A DNA stretch of 51,908 nucleotides from Planctomycetes bacterium ADurb.Bin069 (GTDB lineage Bacteria > Planctomycetota > UBA8108 > UBA8890 > UBA8898), in assembly GCA_002070955.1 (NCBI GenBank), contig MWEK01000033.1, positions 1 to 51,908 on the forward strand, given 5' to 3'. The notes below the pieces were generated by a model. That model saw only the letters and a list, made by a program, of their open reading frames with translations, was not told the origin of the DNA and made no database searches. Made by a program: the position numbers and the translations under genes. Below are positions 35,027 through 44,453 of the stretch, one piece after another. Positions within the stretch are counted from its first letter, which is position 1. The number at the start of each line of letters is the position of its first letter.

Positions 35027-38000
35027 ATGGGTGGATTGACCCGGTTCGCGCTTCTTTGGGCGAGTTGCCTCGCAACCGCTCTCGGCGCGGGCACCGTGGT
35101 CATCAACGAGATTCACTACGCCCCGGTGGATAAAACCGTGCCCGAGGAGTTTATCGAGCTTCACAACTGGGGCGCTGAAACCGTCGATTGCTCCGGCTGG
35201 TTCTTCTCGGCCGGCGTCAAGTACGTGTTCCCCGAGGGCGCGCTGATCCTCCCGGGAGGCTACCTCGTCATCGCCCAGGATCCGGGGACGCTGGCCCAAA
35301 CCATGGGCTGCGCCGATGCCTTCGGTCCCTACGAGGGCCGGCTCGCCAACGAAGGCGAGACGCTCTGCCTGCGGGACCCCTCCGGCGCCATCCAGGACAC
35401 GGTCGACTACCGCAGCGAGTTTCCCTGGCCCATCGCCGCGAACGGCCGCGGCAGTTCGCTCGAACTCCAGAATCCCACGTCGGAAAACGATGTGGGCGGC
35501 GCCTGGCGCGCCTCCGGGTACGGCGAAGTTCCCCCGTTCCCCCGCCGCATGTTCGTCGAGAAGGCGGACGCCCAGTGGAGTTATCGCAAGGGCACCTCGG
35601 AAGCCTCCACCCCCCCCGGCGCCTGGCGCGCCCTCGACTTCCACGAGGACTTCAGGTGGGCCTCCGGCCGGACGCCCATCGGCTTCGGCGGCGCCGGCAA
35701 CAACACCGTCCTGACCGACATGCTCAACGGCTACACCTGCGTGTTCCTGCGCCGCGAATTCCTCCTGCCCGTGGCGGCGCCGGTGCCCGACGCCCTCAAG
35801 CTGGCGCTCTACGTCGACGACGGAGCCATTGTCTGGATCAACGGCATGGAGGTTCTGCGCGTCAACATGCAGGCCGGAGACATCCCGTACGACGGCCGCG
35901 CCGCCGCGAACCGCGACGCCCTCTGGCAAGAGTTCTTCCTGCGGGACCCCGCGGCGTTCCTCCGTCCGGGCCGCAACGTCATCGCCGTGCAGGCCTTCAA
36001 CTACCGGATCGGGAATTCGGATTTCACCATCGACGCCGCGCTCTTCGCGCCGGGTTCGGAGGACTACAACACCGGCGCGCCCCTCCCCCCCACGCCGGGC
36101 GCCCGCAACACCGTCTTCACGGCCAATTCGGCGCCCTTCGTCCGCAAGGTCGAGACTTACCCGGCGCAACCCGCCGAGGGCGAGGACTTCCTCGTCACCG
36201 CCATGGTGACGGACTCCGACGGCGTGGCCTCCGTGACGCTCAGGTACCAGATTGTGCTGCCCGGGCAGTACGTGCCGGCGCGCCTGCCGCTTCCCTTCAA
36301 CACCCTGCTGGCCACTCCGACCAAGGCGCGCGATCCGAACCCCGCCTTCGAGGATCCGGCCAACTGGACCGAGATTCCCATGGTGGACGATGGCACCCGG
36401 GGCGATGCGGTACCCGGGGACGGCATCTTCACGGCGACGGTGCCCGGTCAGATCAACCGCACGCTCTTTCGCTACCGCATCACGGCGACGGACGCCAAGG
36501 GCGCCGCCGTCACCGTGCCCTACCAGGACGACAAGTCGCTCAACTTCGCGTGCTTCGTCTACAACGGCGTGCCGGCGTACACGGCGGCGACGCGGTCGGT
36601 CCACCCCGACGGCAAGGGCCACGTGTACGGCGAGGACGTGATGCGCTCGCTGCCCGTCTACTTCCTCATCACGCGCTCCGAGGATTACAGTTACTGTCTC
36701 GGGTACGCCACCAACCAGATCCCCAAAAGCAACGAGGCCGCCCGGGACGCCTTCAACTGGGAAGGAGCCTTCGTCTACGACGGCAAGGTCTACGACCACA
36801 TCAAGTACCGCCTCAGGCAGGCCAACGACCGCTACGGCCTGGCGGGCAAGCGCTCCTTCCGCTTCCGCTTCAACCGGGGCAACTTCATCCGCTGCCACGA
36901 CAACTACGGCCGCCCGTATCCCGTCGCTTGGCGCACGCTCAACACGGGGAAGATGTTCGACAACCTGCGGGTCGGGAACTTCGGCCTGACGGAGACCATC
37001 AACTTCGCGCTCTGGAACCTGGTGGGCGTGCCCGCGCCCTGGGTCTACACCTTTCACTACCGCGTGATCCAGCGCGCCGACGAGGCGCCGGCCGGCGCCA
37101 ATGGCCAGTACTACGGCGACTTCCACGGGATGGCCAACGTCTACGAGGATTACGACGCGCGCTTTATCGACACCCACGGCCTGGCCGACGGAAACCTCTA
37201 CAAGCTCAAGGATGGGATTTTCGACCCCTCCCAGCTCATGCGCAACCAGGGCCGCTACGCCGTCAAGAACGGCGCCGATTTCCAGAACATCCGCGCCAAC
37301 CTCCGCCCCACGCAGACGCCCAACTGGCTCAACGCGCATGTCAATTACGAAGTCTGGTACCGCTACCACGCCGTCGTCGAGGGCATCCGCCACTACGACT
37401 TCGTGCCCGCGGACTCGCACTCCAAGAACCGCGCGTGGTACTTCGAGCCCGATTATTCGCAAACGCCCTACGGCCGGCTGTGGACCTTGCCGTGGGACAC
37501 CGACGCGAGCTGGGGGCCCAACTGGAACAACGGCATCGACTACTCCAAGGCCGCGATCTGGTCCGGCGTGGGCAGGGAGCCCTTCAGGGTCGCCTACCGC
37601 AACAACATGCGCGAGTTCCGGGATCTGGTCTGGACCGAGGAGGTCATCGAGCGCATGATCGACGACCTGGCCGAGCGGATTCGGGTTTTCGCCATGGCGG
37701 ACCGCGACCGCTGGCGGGCCGCGCCGGCGGCGGTCGGCACGCAGGACTTCGGCGCCATGGAGACGAAGGTCGCGGACATGAAGCGCTTCGCCTTCGTCTC
37801 CTGGTCCGGAAGCACGGGGCCGGCCGTGCCCCAGGGCGGCCGCGCCTTGTACCTCGATCAGCTCGCCGCGGCCGAGGGCGACGCCGGGAAAATCCCCGCC
37901 ACGCCGGCCGCCTTTTATACGGGCCCGGAGGGCTTTCCCATGGATGCCCTCACCTTCGCGGCCGGCGATTACAGCGATCCCCAGAACGATCCCTTCGGCG

Positions 38001-39148
38001 CCATGCGCTGGCGGCTGGGAGCGATCACGCCGCCCGGCGCGCCTTTCGACCCCGCCGTCCCCCGGGTCTACGAGGTCCCCGCGGTGTGGGAAGCCGAATC
38101 GACCGCCTACGCGCGCGACGTCACGATTCCCATGACCGTCGTGGTGCCGGGCACGCTTTACCGCGTCCGCGTGAAGATGATGGATGCGACGGGGCGCTGG
38201 AGCCACTGGTCGCAGCCGGTGGAGTTCACGGCGGGGCCGCCGCTGCGACCGCCCCCCCAGGTGCGCTGGCTGCGCGTGACTGAAATCATGTACCACCCCC
38301 TGGGGGACTCGGCCTACGAGTTCATCGAAATCCAGAACATCGGCCCTGAGGCCGTCGATCTGCACGGCGTGCGCTTTGACGGCGGCATCAGGTTCAAGTT
38401 CGCCGACAGTCCCGACTCCCTGCTCGGGCCCGGCGAGCACGTGGTTGTCGTCAAGGATCGCGCGGTGTTCGCCACGCGTTACCGCACCGCGGCGGCGCGC
38501 ATCGCCGGCCAGTACAAAGGCCGCCTGAACAACGCGGGGGAGCGCATCGTGCTGGCCTACGGCGCCGGCCTCACGATTCTCGATTTCCGGTTCTCCGACG
38601 CCTGGTATCCGTCCACCGACGGCGGCGGCTACTCCCTCGTCCTCCGAGACCCGAGCGACGCCTATGCGGACCTCGACAGCGCCGAGGCCTGGCGGCCAAG
38701 CCACCGCCTCCACGGCTCGCCCGGGGAATCCGACGACGCCCCCGAGGGCGGCCTCCAACTCCCCGGCGACATCAACCAGGACGGCCGTCTAACGGTGGCC
38801 GACCCCGTCGCGCTGCTCCGAATCCTATTCGGCTACGCGGGAGCGCCGTTGCCGTGCGGCGACGGGACCTTCGAGGATCCGGGAAACCGCGCCATCCTGG
38901 ACATCAACGGCAACGGCCGGGCGGGGATCGAGGACGCCGTGGCGCTCCTTGGCTATCTCTTCGCGGGCGGGCCGCCGCCCGCGCTCGGAACCACTTTTGT
39001 ACCCATTCCGGGTTGTCCGGATGTGTTGAACGCCGATTCGGGGCGGCCTGAGGGCATCACGCCGCCCGCGGCCCCGGCGCGCGCGAAAACGACTAAAGCC
39101 CCCCTCTTTGCTCACGAAGAGCACGATGAAAGGAAGGTGCAACGATGA
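35027..39148 (+). CDS. Giant secreted CotH-like protein with lamin-tail domains and dockerin
   Basis: A 1373-residue exported protein (signal LTRFALLWASCLATALGAG). Residues about 22-140 form a lamin-tail domain (VVINEIHYAPV, EFIELHNWGAETVDCSGWFF). A jelly-roll-like part follows (FLRREFLLPV, LYVDDGAIVWINGMEV). A spore-coat-CotH-type kinase domain spans about 530-880 (KYRLRQANDRYGLAGKRSFR, PYGRLWTLPWDTDASWGPNW). After an Fn3-like part comes a second lamin-tail domain (about 1080-1210, VTEIMYHPLGDSAYEFIEIQ), then a type I dockerin with two calcium loops (DINQDGRLTVADPVALLRIL and DINGNGRAGIEDAVALLGYL). The ATG has AGGAGC upstream. It overlaps the next gene by four bases. Confidence 0.9.
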   Translation: MGGLTRFALLWASCLATALGAGTVVINEIHYAPVDKTVPEEFIELHNWGAETVDCSGWFFSAGVKYVFPEGALILPGGYLVIAQDPGTLAQTMGCADAFGPYEGRLANEGETLCLRDPSGAIQDTVDYRSEFPWPIAANGRGSSLELQNPTSENDVGGAWRASGYGEVPPFPRRMFVEKADAQWSYRKGTSEASTPPGAWRALDFHEDFRWASGRTPIGFGGAGNNTVLTDMLNGYTCVFLRREFLLPVAAPVPDALKLALYVDDGAIVWINGMEVLRVNMQAGDIPYDGRAAANRDALWQEFFLRDPAAFLRPGRNVIAVQAFNYRIGNSDFTIDAALFAPGSEDYNTGAPLPPTPGARNTVFTANSAPFVRKVETYPAQPAEGEDFLVTAMVTDSDGVASVTLRYQIVLPGQYVPARLPLPFNTLLATPTKARDPNPAFEDPANWTEIPMVDDGTRGDAVPGDGIFTATVPGQINRTLFRYRITATDAKGAAVTVPYQDDKSLNFACFVYNGVPAYTAATRSVHPDGKGHVYGEDVMRSLPVYFLITRSEDYSYCLGYATNQIPKSNEAARDAFNWEGAFVYDGKVYDHIKYRLRQANDRYGLAGKRSFRFRFNRGNFIRCHDNYGRPYPVAWRTLNTGKMFDNLRVGNFGLTETINFALWNLVGVPAPWVYTFHYRVIQRADEAPAGANGQYYGDFHGMANVYEDYDARFIDTHGLADGNLYKLKDGIFDPSQLMRNQGRYAVKNGADFQNIRANLRPTQTPNWLNAHVNYEVWYRYHAVVEGIRHYDFVPADSHSKNRAWYFEPDYSQTPYGRLWTLPWDTDASWGPNWNNGIDYSKAAIWSGVGREPFRVAYRNNMREFRDLVWTEEVIERMIDDLAERIRVFAMADRDRWRAAPAAVGTQDFGAMETKVADMKRFAFVSWSGSTGPAVPQGGRALYLDQLAAAEGDAGKIPATPAAFYTGPEGFPMDALTFAAGDYSDPQNDPFGAMRWRLGAITPPGAPFDPAVPRVYEVPAVWEAESTAYARDVTIPMTVVVPGTLYRVRVKMMDATGRWSHWSQPVEFTAGPPLRPPPQVRWLRVTEIMYHPLGDSAYEFIEIQNIGPEAVDLHGVRFDGGIRFKFADSPDSLLGPGEHVVVVKDRAVFATRYRTAAARIAGQYKGRLNNAGERIVLAYGAGLTILDFRFSDAWYPSTDGGGYSLVLRDPSDAYADLDSAEAWRPSHRLHGSPGESDDAPEGGLQLPGDINQDGRLTVADPVALLRILFGYAGAPLPCGDGTFEDPGNRAILDINGNGRAGIEDAVALLGYLFAGGPPPALGTTFVPIPGCPDVLNADSGRPEGITPPAAPARAKTTKAPLFAHEEHDERKVQR

Positions 39149-39492
39149 GGATTTTCGCAATTCTGTTGGTGGCGGGACTCACGGGCTGCGGCTGGGGCCA
39201 GCCGGCCCTGAAAGTCGAGATGAACGGACGGACGGTCCTGTTCAAGGAGTTCGTGGAGGGCAAGGTCCCCAAGGGGGTCGAGGTCACGCGCTTCGACGGC
39301 AATTCGATCACCGTCACCGGCCGAGAGCCCATTGTGGTGAACGGGATTCCGGTGCTCGTGACCGGCGACGAGGTCCAGGTCGGCGAGCGGCAGTTCATCG
39401 TGGACGCCGACGCGAAGGTTCTCGTGCTGGAAGACGGCCAGATCGAGATCAACGTGCCTTCCGGGCCGGTGCCCGACGCGACGAAGCCTTAG
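39145..39492 (+). CDS. Small lipoprotein
   Basis: A 115-residue protein with a lipoprotein signal: LLVAGLTGCG, with C15 as the likely lipid-modified residue. The mature part is rich in beta strands (TVLFKEFVEGKVPKGVEV, ITVTGREPIVVNGIPVLV) and acidic. No family is recognised. Its ATG overlaps the stop of the CotH gene (ATGA, 39145-39148) and has AAAGGAAGG upstream, so the two are co-translated. It may anchor or assist the secreted CotH protein (inference). Confidence 0.7.
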   Translation: MRIFAILLVAGLTGCGWGQPALKVEMNGRTVLFKEFVEGKVPKGVEVTRFDGNSITVTGREPIVVNGIPVLVTGDEVQVGERQFIVDADAKVLVLEDGQIEINVPSGPVPDATKP

Positions 39493-39571
39493 CCGTCCGA
39501 CCGGGTAAGCAGCAGAGCGAGGGCGCCCGCCGGAAGGTCGCTGGAGGCCACGGCGGGCGTCCTCGCCGCGT

Positions 39572-40489
39572 TCAGGCGGCGCGCACGGAGAGTTTGCTCG
39601 CCGCCGCGCCCGCCACAACAAGGCCCACGCCCACCCACTGCAGGGGTGCAATGGGGACATCGAGGTAATACCACGTGACGCCCACCGACAAAAGCGGCGT
39701 GAGGTAGCTTGCCGCCGCGATCAACGCCAGGTTGCCGCGCCGGGCGGCGATGTCCCACCACACGTAGGCAAGCAGCGTCGGGAAGACGGTCATGTAACCG
39801 GCTTCCAGGAGCGTGCGGCCCGTCAACTGCGATTGCTCGCCCCGCAGGAAGCGCACCACCAGGAGCACGAAGCCCGCCGCGAGGAGAAACACGGCCATGG
39901 CTCCGTCGCCGCCGCCCGCGCCCCAGCGCCGGCCGGCCACCGAGTACAGGGCCCAGCACACCGCGCCGGCCGCGGCAAGGAGCGCCGTGGTCGCGTTCGA
40001 TCCGGTGAAGAGATCCCACCGGAAGCCGGCGGCATCAGAGCAAACGGCGAGAACGACGCCGCTCACGCCGGCGATGGTTCCGACGGCGAGTCCGGGCAGT
40101 GCGGCCTTGAACCCGAGCAGCGCCACGGAAAAGATCAGCGTCAACGCCGGCCAGAGGTAGTTGGCGACGGCGGCGACGACGACTTGCGCCCGCGTCTCGG
40201 CGAAACCGACGGCGGCGAAGAGAAGCAAGGTGTAAGCCGTCATGAGAAAGCCGCAGGCCGCGAGGTAGCGCGGATTCGCCTCCCGCAGAAGCGGCTGGAG
40301 CCGCCCCCGCGCGGCGAGCACGCCGCAGCCGATGAAGCCCGCCGCCAGGTACGCCAGGGCCCCCGCCGAGAACACGCCGAGCTGCTCGGCGAGGCTGCGG
40401 AAGACGGCCACGGTCGTGCTCCAGAGCACGACGGCCGCAAGCCCGAGCGCGGTGGCGCGGACCGAGGACAAGCTTCTTCCCAACGTCAT
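39572..40489 (-). CDS. EamA/DMT-family transporter, YddG-like
   Basis: A 305-residue inner-membrane protein with about ten predicted helices in two EamA repeats. The first repeat starts LGLAAVVLWSTTVAVFRSLA and the second includes GAVCWALYSVAGRRWGAGGG. The pattern (WSTTVAVFRSLAEQLG, YLWPALTLIFSV, GYMTVFPTLLAYVWWDIAAR) recalls YddG, an exporter of aromatic amino acids, but the substrate is unproven. I chose ATG 40489; a longer frame to 40558 adds a non-membrane N-terminus. It lies convergent to the lipoprotein gene and divergent from the GH5 gene. Confidence 0.8.
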   Translation of the reverse strand: MTLGRSLSSVRATALGLAAVVLWSTTVAVFRSLAEQLGVFSAGALAYLAAGFIGCGVLAARGRLQPLLREANPRYLAACGFLMTAYTLLLFAAVGFAETRAQVVVAAVANYLWPALTLIFSVALLGFKAALPGLAVGTIAGVSGVVLAVCSDAAGFRWDLFTGSNATTALLAAAGAVCWALYSVAGRRWGAGGGDGAMAVFLLAAGFVLLVVRFLRGEQSQLTGRTLLEAGYMTVFPTLLAYVWWDIAARRGNLALIAAASYLTPLLSVGVTWYYLDVPIAPLQWVGVGLVVAGAAASKLSVRAA

Positions 40490-40755
40490 GGTCCCAGGGT
40501 ATGTCTTCCAAGCCGCGACCGCCTTGCCGGGGCTCGGCCCAGAGGCGGCTTCCCGCATTATCGGCGCACAGGCTCAATTCGCCGGATACTATCCGCCGGA
40601 GCGGCGCCGTCAAGCGGCGCTCCGCCGGCCGGCGGGGAGGATTACGACGGACCGCGCATTGAAAATCCGCGCGCTCTGAGTTTCGATGGAGGAACGGCGC
40701 GCGGCTCGGCGCGCGAGCCCGAGCTCTGAGGGCGAAGGCGAGCAAGGAGCGCATC

Positions 40756-41916
40756 ATGGCGAACGCGGGCGGCGACACTCGGCGGCGGTTCTTGAAAGCC
40801 GTGGGCGCGGTCGCGGCGGGGCTGGCCTTGCCGCGGGGCGGGCAGGCGGCTGACGCGGCGGCACCCGCGCCGGCGGCGCAGACGGCGCTGCCGCGCTGGC
40901 GCGGCTTCAATCTCGTCGACTTCTTCCAGGCGTTTTCCAGGGGCGAGGAAGGCGCGGGGATGGTGGCCGAGGACGACCTGCGGTGGATCAGGGACTGGGG
41001 CTTCGACTACATCCGCCTGCCCATGGACTACTGGCTGTGGATCGATGCCGACTGGAGGCAGACTCGCAAGCTCTCGCCCGACGACATGAACAAGATCAAC
41101 GAAGGCGCCCTCGCCAAGGTCGACCGCGCCGTCGAGCTCTGCCGGAAGCACGGGCTGCACGTGACCCTCAACTTCCACCGGGCGCCGGGCTACTGCATCA
41201 ACGATCCGGGGCGGGAGCCCTTCGTCCTCTGGCGCGACCAGGCCGCCGAGGATGCCTTCCTCTTCCACTGGGAGCTCTTCGCCAAGAGGTACAAGGGGGA
41301 GTCGCGGAAGGACGTGAGCTTCAACCTGGTCAACGAGGCGCCGTCGCCCCGCGCGGGCTACATGACCCGCGAGGATTACGCGCGCGTGATGACTCGGGCC
41401 ACCGAGCGCATCCGCGCCATCAGTCCGGACCGCGTCATCATCGTCGACGGTCTGGAGGTGGGCAACAAGGTGGTGGAAGAACTGGCGCCCCTCGGCGTCG
41501 CTCAGAGCGTGCATGCCTACCACCCCGGTCGCCTGACGCATTATCGCGCGGGCTGGGTCGACCGCAACAGCTCCTTCCCCATGCCGTCGTGGCCGCTTCT
41601 GAAGGCGGACGGCTCGGTCGAGCTGGACCGCAAGGGGCTGGAGCGGCACTATGCGCCGTGGGCCGAGTTGGCGCGCCGGGGGATCGGCGTTCACTGCGGC
41701 GAGTGCGGTTGTTACAACAAGACTCCGTACTCGGTGTTCACGGCGTGGATGCGCGATGTCTTGGAGATCCTCAAGGGCCACGGCATCGGCTGGGCGCTGT
41801 GGAACTTCCGCGGCACCTTCGGCATCCTGAACTCCGGCCGCACGGACATCGCCTACGAAGCCTGGAAGGGCCACAAGCTCGACCGAGAGTTGCTGCGGCT
41901 GCTGCAGGGGCATTGA
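40756..41916 (+). CDS. Tat-exported GH5 glycoside hydrolase
   Basis: A 386-residue enzyme with a twin-arginine signal (TRRRFLKAVGAVAAGLALPR). The barrel shows GFNLVDFF, the conserved WGFDYIRLPMDYW, GLHVTLNFHRAPGY (conserved His), E194 as acid/base in FNLVNEAPS, H253/Y255 in SVHAYHPG and E316 as nucleophile in VHCGECGCY, then WALWNFRG. This is the normal GH5 set. It would cut beta-linked glucans or related chains outside the cytoplasm. GCGAGCAAGGAGCGC precedes the ATG. No carbohydrate-binding domain or dockerin is present. A GC-rich hairpin follows at 41951. Confidence 0.9.
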   Translation: MANAGGDTRRRFLKAVGAVAAGLALPRGGQAADAAAPAPAAQTALPRWRGFNLVDFFQAFSRGEEGAGMVAEDDLRWIRDWGFDYIRLPMDYWLWIDADWRQTRKLSPDDMNKINEGALAKVDRAVELCRKHGLHVTLNFHRAPGYCINDPGREPFVLWRDQAAEDAFLFHWELFAKRYKGESRKDVSFNLVNEAPSPRAGYMTREDYARVMTRATERIRAISPDRVIIVDGLEVGNKVVEELAPLGVAQSVHAYHPGRLTHYRAGWVDRNSSFPMPSWPLLKADGSVELDRKGLERHYAPWAELARRGIGVHCGECGCYNKTPYSVFTAWMRDVLEILKGHGIGWALWNFRGTFGILNSGRTDIAYEAWKGHKLDRELLRLLQGH

Positions 41917-41950
41917 CTCCTGAAGTCGGGAAGGACCCCGCGGGAGTCCC

Positions 41951-41984
41951 CTCGCGGGAGGCGCAAGCGCCTTGCCTCCGCGAG
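41951..41984 (+). terminator. Strong GC hairpin after the GH5 gene
   Basis: CTCGCGGGAGGC...GCCTCCGCGAG forms an eleven-pair stem with one bulge and an inner GCGC/GCGC stem, about 35 bases after the GH5 stop codon. No T-run follows, so terminator function is uncertain. Confidence 0.4.
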
Positions 41985-42530
41985 GCCCCTCGTCAAAGCG
42001 ATCCGCGCGGGAAACCGGCACGTCCGACAGGAAGTTCACCGAGCGGAACTTTCGGGAACTCGGCACTGTACTCCAGAACGAAGCGGTCATAGACACGCGG
42101 AGTGGCAGCTTTGCTCGAAGTCAGCCATATATCGCGGATCCGTTTCTTGTCTTGCGTCTGCACACATTTCGGCAGCCTGTCCGTAACCACGCCACGCTTC
42201 CATGTGCCACATTCTCAAAGGGCGCGCCGCTACAGAGACTGTCAGACGATACTGGAGGCCCTCGTTGACCGCAGCGCGTGGCCGCCTGTATCGGTTCGTC
42301 CCGGATGGCTCGTTGGCCTGCGGAAGGTGTGTGGTCGTGTTTCGGTAACGCCGCGCTCGTGCCGCGCTGCCGGGTACACAAGAAGCGGAGCGCGACGCCC
42401 AGTGTCTCCCACCGGGGTCCGCTCGGTTTCTTGCCCTTGTGGGCGCGGCATTCGCGTCGTGTGGCGGCGAAAGCCAGCTCCTGGGGTTATCTACCAGAGT
42501 CCGGGAAGGAAGCTCGCTGGATGGGTTGTT
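41985..42530. other. Intergenic stretch, no gene seen
   Basis: Between the GH5 hairpin and the abiE control region no frame has both a ribosome site and a plausible protein. A minus-strand stretch near 42000-42100 (RFVLEYSAEFPKVPLGELPV) is protein-like and may be a fragment of a lost gene. It marks the left edge of the accessory island. Confidence 0.4.
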
Positions 42531-42536
42531 CATTGC

Positions 42537-42660
42537 TTGACACGCGCACGCGAAACCCATAATTGCAGAGGGGTTTCGCGTGATGCTGTCAAGAAGCCTA
42601 GGCTTTGCACTTGACATCTTGACGCGAAACACATAATGCTACTATGGGTAACGCGAAACC
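42537..42660 (+). promoter_or_regulatory. abiE promoter with four operator decamers
   Basis: The decamer ACGCGAAAC(C/A) occurs four times: 42548-42557, inverted at 42572-42581, 42622-42631 and 42651-42660. Two of them sit in a duplicated module, TTGACA-N5-decamer-CATAAT, with identical 15-base spacing (42537-42563 and 42611-42637). AbiEi antitoxins are known to bind repeats in their own promoter, so these are likely operators. Which -35/-10 pair is used is not clear; TACTAT at 42640 is another -10 candidate. Confidence 0.75.
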
Positions 42661-42678
42661 AAGTCAAGGATACCAGAG

Positions 42679-43485
42679 ATGAAACATGATGAGTTTTTCC
42701 GAAAGCACCCGGTTTTCACCGGAGAGGAGTTGGCCAAACATCTGTCATCCCATGGTGAAGTCGGCCGGCGGGCGCAGGAGGCACTCCTGGCGTACCACCA
42801 GAAGGCCGGACGCCTCGTTCGGGTGCGCCGCGGGTTGTATGCCGTCATCCCATCGGGAGCCGATACGGATTCGTATGCGGTCGATCCGTTCCTCGTCGCC
42901 GCGAAGCTGACGCCGGATTCCGTGTTGTCGCACCATACGGCGCTGGAATTTCACGGAAAGGCGCACTCAGTTTATACACGCATTACGTACTCGGCATCCC
43001 GCCCACTTGGCCCCCTGACGTTCCGTTCCCATGTTTTCCGGGGAACAAGGTTTCCACACAGCCTGCTGCGCGCGGGAAAAATCCAGGTCGGCGTTTCGAC
43101 CTCAGAGCGCGCCGGAATGGAGCTACGGGTCGCGAGCCTGGAGCGGACCTTGGTGGACGTCCTCGATCGTCCGGACCTTTCGGGAAGCTGGGAGGAAATT
43201 TGGCGGTCGCTTGAGTCGGTCGAGTTCTTCGATCTCGACAAGGTCGTGGAGTACGCGCTCCTGCTCGGAAACGCGACGACCGGGGCGAAGGTGGGGTTCT
43301 TTCTTGAACAGCACCGCGAACCGTTGATGGTGGAAGACCGCCACCTCAAGGCGCTTCACGATCTGCGGCCCCGACAACCGCACTATCTGGACCGCGCCAA
43401 GCGGACGTCCGGTCGCCTCGTGTCGGAATGGAACTTGGTGGTTCCAAGGGAAGTGCTCGAACGGGCGTGGGGAGAGGTACTATGA
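42679..43485 (+). CDS. abiEi: AbiEi-type antitoxin (type IV TA)
   Basis: A 268-residue protein. The N-terminal winged helix covers residues about 1-58 (HPVFTGEELAKHLSSHGE, LLAYHQKAGRLVRVRRGLYA), the autoregulatory DNA-binding part. The C-terminal AbiEi domain has DSVLSHHTALEFHGKAH, the FRGTRFPHSLLR stretch and LERTLVDVLDRPDLSGSWEE. AbiEi antitoxins act with the AbiEii nucleotidyltransferase in abortive phage defence; neutralisation is generally ascribed to modification of the toxin by the antitoxin. The ATG has AAGGAT nearby. The stop overlaps the start of the toxin gene (ATGA at 43482-43485), and four decamer repeats precede the gene. Confidence 0.9.
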   Translation: MKHDEFFRKHPVFTGEELAKHLSSHGEVGRRAQEALLAYHQKAGRLVRVRRGLYAVIPSGADTDSYAVDPFLVAAKLTPDSVLSHHTALEFHGKAHSVYTRITYSASRPLGPLTFRSHVFRGTRFPHSLLRAGKIQVGVSTSERAGMELRVASLERTLVDVLDRPDLSGSWEEIWRSLESVEFFDLDKVVEYALLLGNATTGAKVGFFLEQHREPLMVEDRHLKALHDLRPRQPHYLDRAKRTSGRLVSEWNLVVPREVLERAWGEVL

Positions 43486-44453
43486 GAATCTCCCCAGAGA
43501 AGCTCGCCGCCGAAGCGCAGGCAACGGGCTTCAGGCCGGATGTGCTCGAAAAGGCCGCTCACCTGCTCGGACTGCTCGATGCCATGCGAAGCCACCCTTT
43601 CCTCCAAGGGAAGTTGGTCCTCAAGGGTGGAACGGCCTTGAATCTTTTCGTCTTCGATGTTCCCCGGCTCTCCGTCGACATCGATCTAAACTACGTGGGA
43701 GCCGAAGATCGCGATGGTATGCTTGCCGAACGCCCCAAGGTCGAGCAGGCGATTCAAGCGGTCTTCGCTCGGGAGGGCTTCGCCGTCAGGCGGATGCCTG
43801 AAGAACACGCCGGAGGCAAGTGGTCGTTGCGGTATGAAAGCGCCCTCGGCCGGAGCGGGAACCTCGAAGTGGACATCAATTTCATGTTCCGTGTTCCGTT
43901 ATGGCCGGTGGTGACCAGCGACTCTCATTCCGTCGGGACTTGGCGGGCCACGGGGATTCCCGTGCTGGATCGCCATGAACTGGCGGCGGGGAAGCTCGCG
44001 GCGTTGTTGGCGCGCAGACAGGCGCGGGACCTGTTCGACAGCCATCGGATCCTCCGAATGGAGAACCTCGATTCCCACCGCCTTCGTATCGGATTCGTGG
44101 TCTACGGCGCGATGAACACCAAGGATTGGAGGACGGTCTCCTTGAGCGATGTGGACTTCGACGCCATGGATTTGGCCAGGCAGTTGGTCCCCACGCTGCG
44201 CGTCAATGCGGCCGAGGTTCAAGCGGAATCCGCCGAATACGGGGCGCGCCTTGTAAGGGAATGCCGTGAAGGTCTTTCCGCGGTGCTGCCCTTCACGAAC
44301 TCCGAGCGGGAGTTCTTGGACCTGCTGCTGGACCGAGGGGTGATCGACCCCACGCTCTTGACCGCCGACAAATCTTTTCAGCGGTGCATACAAGCCCAGC
44401 CGCTGCTCAAATGGAAGGCCCTCAACGTGCGGCAGCATAAGGGCTTGTCTTGA
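43482..44453 (+). CDS. abiEii: AbiEii-type nucleotidyltransferase toxin
   Basis: A 323-residue member of the DUF1814/AbiEii family. The nucleotidyltransferase signature is intact: LVLKGGTALNLFVF (GGTALN at 49-54) and RLSVDIDLNY (D66 and D68 as metal ligands), then EVDINF further on and the helix LAAGKLAALLARRQARDLFD with the conserved lysine and acidic residue. Toxins of this family transfer nucleotides to tRNA or other targets and stop growth after infection. The GGGGAGAGG before the ATG and the four-base overlap with the antitoxin gene indicate coupled translation. All key residues seem present, so the pair may be active. Confidence 0.92.
   Translation: MRISPEKLAAEAQATGFRPDVLEKAAHLLGLLDAMRSHPFLQGKLVLKGGTALNLFVFDVPRLSVDIDLNYVGAEDRDGMLAERPKVEQAIQAVFAREGFAVRRMPEEHAGGKWSLRYESALGRSGNLEVDINFMFRVPLWPVVTSDSHSVGTWRATGIPVLDRHELAAGKLAALLARRQARDLFDSHRILRMENLDSHRLRIGFVVYGAMNTKDWRTVSLSDVDFDAMDLARQLVPTLRVNAAEVQAESAEYGARLVRECREGLSAVLPFTNSEREFLDLLLDRGVIDPTLLTADKSFQRCIQAQPLLKWKALNVRQHKGLS

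Noticed and set aside
34964..38758. 1264-codon minus-strand frame opposite the CotH gene
   Set aside because: Antisense shadow; no signal peptide or domain, and the plus frame has clear lamin-tail, CotH and dockerin motifs.
41951..41984. Small regulatory RNA
   Set aside because: Only a hairpin is visible and there is no promoter; a terminator is simpler.
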